A program made the translations under genes and the position numbers. A stretch of 64,000 bases of DNA from assembly GCF_000755245.1 (NCBI RefSeq), contig NZ_BBMP01000025.1, forward strand, positions 53,174 to 117,173, given 5' to 3'. The notes beneath the pieces are model-generated. The model was not told where the DNA came from. It did not search any database and saw only the letters and a list, made by a program, of their open reading frames with translations. Positions 61,212 to 64,000 of the stretch are shown in pieces; positions within the stretch are counted from its first letter, which is position 1, and the number at the start of each line of letters is the position of its first letter. This DNA comes from Halococcus sediminicola (GTDB lineage Archaea > Halobacteriota > Halobacteria > Halobacteriales > Halococcaceae).

Positions 61212-62588
61212 ATGACCGTTGACACAGTGATCGCGAACGGGACCGTCGTGACGAGCGAGCGCACTTTCGAGGGAGCCGTCGCCATCGACGAGGGGACCAT
61301 CGTGGCCGTCGGTGACGAGGAGACGCTACCGGGGGCCTCCTCCACGATCGACGCGTCGGACCGCCTCGTGATGCCGGGCGTCGTCGACCCGCACGTCCAC
61401 GTCGACGACCACGTCTCGCTCGATAGTTACGAGTCGGCGACCAGCGCCGCCGCGCTCGGCGGCGTCACCTCAGTAATCGACTTCGGCTGGCAGGCGTACG
61501 TCAGCGAGGACAGCGCGTGGGACGAGGAGAGTACCATCCGCGAGGGCGTCGAGCGAAAGCGCGCGAAGGCCGAGAATCCCGTGGTCGACTTCAGCCTTCA
61601 CGGCGGGTTCTTGCGCGAAGGTGAGGACGCCTTCGAGGAGTTAGCGAGACTCGTCGAGGACGGCATCACCTCGTTCAAAATGTACAGCACCTACGAGTTC
61701 GGTCTCTCGAACGGTTACATCCGCCGGGTGTTCGAGAAGTTGGCCGATCTCGACGCCGTCGCGGTCGCCCACACCGAGGATCACAGCGTCTGTGAGTCTT
61801 TGACCGAGGAATTTCGGGAGGCAGGGCGCGACGACCCCCGCTGGCTCGCCGAGGCGCGACCGGACTACGCCGAAGCGATGGCCGCCGACGACCTCGCGCG
61901 CCTCGCCAGCGAGATCGGTGTCAAATACTACGGGTTCCATACTGCTTCCAGGAAGGCGGCGGACGCGCTCGCGCGCTATCGGCGCGACGGGAGCAACATT
62001 CGGGGCGAGGCCTGCGTCCACCATACCACGCTGACGAAGGAGCGCTACGACGAGCTAAGGAATTTGCCGAAGCTCACGCCGCCGTTGCGGACCACAGACG
62101 ACAACGACGGGCTGTTCGAACACCTCCGCGAGGGTGCGCTGAGCGTCGTCTCGACCGATCACGTCGCCCAGACGCGCGAGCGCAAGGAGACCACCGAGTG
62201 GTGGGAAGACCCGTACGGGGCTAACGGGCTCCAGGCGAGCCTCGCGGTGTTCCACGACGAAGCGGTGAACCGGCGCGGCTTCTCGTATCCGTTCCTCGTC
62301 CGAACGATGTGTGCGAACCCCGCACGAACGTTCGGGTTCGCCGAGAAGGGAACGCTCGATCCAGGTACTGACGCCGACATCGTCCTGTTCGACCCGAACG
62401 AGTCCTACACCATCACGGCCGAAGACAACGCTTCGGTCGCCGACTACTCGATCTACGAGGGTCGTGACGTGACCGGTCGCGTCGAGACGACACTCGTCCG
62501 CGGCGAGGTCGTCGCCGACGACGGCAAGATCGTCCAGACCGGTCGCGGCGAGTTCGTCCCGCGCGAGCGGCCCGACTGGAGCGTCTGA
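61212..62588 (+). CDS. allB: Allantoinase / hydantoinase family amidohydrolase
   Basis: 458 residues. Binuclear-metal amidohydrolase: MPGVVDPHVHVDDHVS (His61, His63), carbamylated-Lys position GITSFKMYSTYEFG (K156), AVAHTEDHSVCE (His), EACVHHTTLTKERYD and SVVSTDHVAQTR (Asp). The C-terminus NPARTFGFAEKGTLDPGTDADIVLFDPNESYTI, then YSIYEGRDVTGRV is typical of allantoinase/dihydropyrimidinase. It opens allantoin or a hydantoin to the ureido acid, the substrate of the M20 enzyme nearby. Phenylhydantoinase-like activity is an alternative. Divergent from the permease. Confidence 0.88.
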   Translation: MTVDTVIANGTVVTSERTFEGAVAIDEGTIVAVGDEETLPGASSTIDASDRLVMPGVVDPHVHVDDHVSLDSYESATSAAALGGVTSVIDFGWQAYVSEDSAWDEESTIREGVERKRAKAENPVVDFSLHGGFLREGEDAFEELARLVEDGITSFKMYSTYEFGLSNGYIRRVFEKLADLDAVAVAHTEDHSVCESLTEEFREAGRDDPRWLAEARPDYAEAMAADDLARLASEIGVKYYGFHTASRKAADALARYRRDGSNIRGEACVHHTTLTKERYDELRNLPKLTPPLRTTDDNDGLFEHLREGALSVVSTDHVAQTRERKETTEWWEDPYGANGLQASLAVFHDEAVNRRGFSYPFLVRTMCANPARTFGFAEKGTLDPGTDADIVLFDPNESYTITAEDNASVADYSIYEGRDVTGRVETTLVRGEVVADDGKIVQTGRGEFVPRERPDWSV

Positions 62589-62724
62589 GCCGAATAGTAT
62601 TCTTAGCGAGTCGTCGGTTCGATTTCGAGATCACGAACGCGAGCGTCGGCTACCGGATGGCGGACAGAGGGACCGACGGCTCGGCGTTGCGGTCGAAAAA
62701 TCTGGTCGGACCCTCGCCGCCCGG

Positions 62725-63141
62725 TTAGACTTCGCGGATGGTGATGTCTTTCTGTCCGGTTCTGAGCGTTTCCTGTTCCATCTCCCGGAGTTCGTCCCGT
62801 GCGGCATTGAGGGTTGCGACGTGGTTGCCCGCCAACTCCCCGGCAGGACTCTTGAAGCACGTCGAGCCACAGGGGACGAGGATCTCCTTTTCGTTGCGGT
62901 AGCCCGGATAGAGCAGAATGTCGCCGTAGGACGGATACACCGTGTGGTTCTCGCGGGGGATCTCGGGAAGTTCGATCTCGTCGATGTTGACCCACGTCGC
63001 GTGACCGCTCCAGCGGACGTGCATCAGATGTGATTCGAGCGGCAGGAAGTCGCGCATGGCTTCGACCGACTCCGGAGCCTCCTCTTCGAGCAGTTCGGCC
63101 GTGTAGACGTCGCCGTCGATGTCGAATTCCAGTTCTCCCAT
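62725..63141 (-). CDS. DUF3830 family (cyclophilin-like fold) protein
   Basis: 138 residues from ATG 63141 (MGELEFDIDGDVYTAELLEE). DUF3830 marks: EEEAPESVEAMRDFLPLESHLMHVRWSGHATWV, NHTVYPSYGDILLYPG, and ILVPCGSTCFKSPAGELAGNHVATL. The family has a cyclophilin-like barrel and is often found beside hydantoinase, allantoin and amidase genes, but its reaction is unproven. CGTTTATCAGG on the minus strand (63163-63173) is at leaderless-promoter distance, and the inverted repeat TCGAA-N6-TTCGA (63205-63220) lies upstream. Confidence 0.82.
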   Translation of the reverse strand: MGELEFDIDGDVYTAELLEEEAPESVEAMRDFLPLESHLMHVRWSGHATWVNIDEIELPEIPRENHTVYPSYGDILLYPGYRNEKEILVPCGSTCFKSPAGELAGNHVATLNAARDELREMEQETLRTGQKDITIREV

Positions 63142-63204
63142 GTCCTCCGACGCAACCGCCCACCTGATAAACGTTGTGGAACCCCCCTCCCACGAACCCC
63201 TCGG

Positions 63205-63220
63205 TCGAAACGATATTCGA
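63205..63220. promoter_or_regulatory. TCGAA-N6-TTCGA inverted repeat before the DUF3830 gene
   Basis: TCGAA (63205-63209) and TTCGA (63216-63220) are complementary with spacer ACGATA. The half-sites are like those in the 61092-61139 pair, so both may be sites for one regulator. Weak evidence: TTCGA is common in GC-rich haloarchaeal DNA. Confidence 0.25.
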
Positions 63221-63368
63221 GGATGCCCATCGACCTGCCGGTCGGTCCCGCGGTGATACCGAACCTTGAAGTAGGTACCCGAACCACATGATAATTGCAG
63301 GATGACTGTCAGAGAACGTCTTCCGACGAACGGCCAGCGAACCGACGACGGGCGGTGCAACTAATCAC

Positions 63369-63950
63369 ATGACACAGAGACACGACGAGCGACTCCACGA
63401 CAGAAAGTTCGTCCGCACCTTCTTCACCTCCCCCACGGCGGTGGAGGGCGAAGAGGATTCGGCGAAGATGATCCGCAGCGCGAGCGGCCTGCGGGGCATG
63501 CAGGCCCCCGACGTCTGGGTGCCGGACAACGAGGACGCGACCGCGCCGTCGATGCGCGACGAGGGTGCACGGAACATCGTCGAGGTGGTCTCCGAAAACG
63601 GTGCGGAGTTCCCCGGCGAGATCCACCCGCGGGTGGTCTGGCACCGCGACAGTCCCAGTACCCGCCATCAGGGCTTCGAGCGGATGCTGAGGATAGCCGA
63701 CCCCGAGAAGGGCGCTATCGAGCACTTGGGCGGGTTCGTCATCCCGGAGGTTGGCGGGGTCGACGACTGGAAGAAAGCCGACGAGTTCATCACCATCGTC
63801 GAGACCGAGCACGGGTTAGAAGAGGGTTCGATAGCCATGTCGGTGATCATCGAAAGCGGTGCCGCGGAGTTAGCGATGGGCGACCTCCGAGAGGAGATGG
63901 GCAAGCCGACCAATAATTTGGAGCGGCAGTCCCGGCGCGAGGATGGCTAA
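63369..63950 (+). pseudogene. aceB: Haloarchaeal-type malate synthase, N-terminal part, ending at an early stop
   Basis: 193 codons. DRKFVRTFFTSPTAVEGEED, QAPDVWVPDNEDATAPSMRD, EFPGEIHPRVVWHRDS, GGFVIPEVGGVDDWKKADEF, AMSVIIESGAAELAMGDLRE and EMGKPTNNLER are the opening blocks of the CitE/HpcH-like haloarchaeal malate synthase (about 430 residues in the family). After NNLER, family members continue with a FLLVDGEVDYTKDMRAMTPTG-like block; here the text becomes QSRREDG, stop, VNQTKYVTTVT: same register, many substitutions, stop in place of Glu. Makes malate from glyoxylate and acetyl-CoA. Real decay or poor sequence at the edge cannot be told apart here. Confidence 0.75.
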
Positions 63951-64000
63951 GTGAACCAGACCAAGTACGTGACCACAGTCACCCGCACCAGGAACATTCA

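Overview
The window looks like part of a haloarchaeal (class Halobacteria) chromosome or large replicon. The evidence is high GC, strongly acidic proteins, TATA-like boxes 22-34 bases before many start codons (leaderless mRNAs), a Bat-type HTH regulator, the rod-determining factor RdfA beside an archaea-specific SMC-related protein, a DUF5805 protein and a haloarchaeal-type malate synthase. I cannot name the genus. No tRNA, rRNA, CRISPR array or intact transposase was recognised. All family assignments come from reading motifs, not from database searches.

Region A (1-5.4 kb) is accessory DNA. A minus-strand group carries a PhiH1-like winged-helix regulator, a fusion of a DUF4062/TIR-like domain with a SAM methyltransferase, and a VOC protein. 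Then come small regulator-sized genes, a ribbon-helix-helix-like protein, a DUF5805 gene overlapping a tyrosine integrase, and a cluster of CTGCAAG inverted repeats upstream of that pair.

Region B (5.7-44.7 kb) is a catabolic island for cyclic amides, amides and short acids. It holds two similar modules. Module 1 is HyuA, HyuB, an N-carbamoylsarcosine-amidase-like hydrolase, a class III CoA transferase, a LeuA-like DRE-TIM enzyme and a Bat-type regulator. Module 2 is an N-carbamoylsarcosine-amidase-like hydrolase, a D-hydantoinase, a class III CoA transferase, an HMG-CoA-lyase-like enzyme, LeuC and LeuD. Between them lie an amidase pseudogene, an amidohydrolase, two formamidases, an AmiS/UreI amide channel, a divergent thermosome gene in AT-richer DNA and a degraded membrane gene. 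Module 2 is followed by a flavoprotein, a complete Liv-type ABC importer translationally coupled to the first of two MmgE/PrpD genes, and an IclR regulator.

Region C (45-48 kb) is the RdfA / SMC-related cell-shape pair, which looks like core genome.

Region D (48.2-64 kb) reads as ureide-to-pyruvate/malate metabolism. It has an IclR regulator, glycerate 2-kinase, a ThDP carboligase, a 2-hydroxyacid dehydrogenase, a tartrate/malate-type dehydrogenase, pyruvate kinase, tartronate semialdehyde reductase, a peroxiredoxin, an allantoate-amidohydrolase-like enzyme, a frameshifted NCS1 permease, an allantoinase/hydantoinase, a DUF3830 protein and the start of malate synthase. The inferred flow is: uptake, ring opening, ureido hydrolysis, glyoxylate, then either malate, or tartronate semialdehyde to glycerate, 2-phosphoglycerate, PEP and pyruvate. 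The permease frameshift and the decaying malate synthase at the right edge raise the question of real gene loss versus sequence error.
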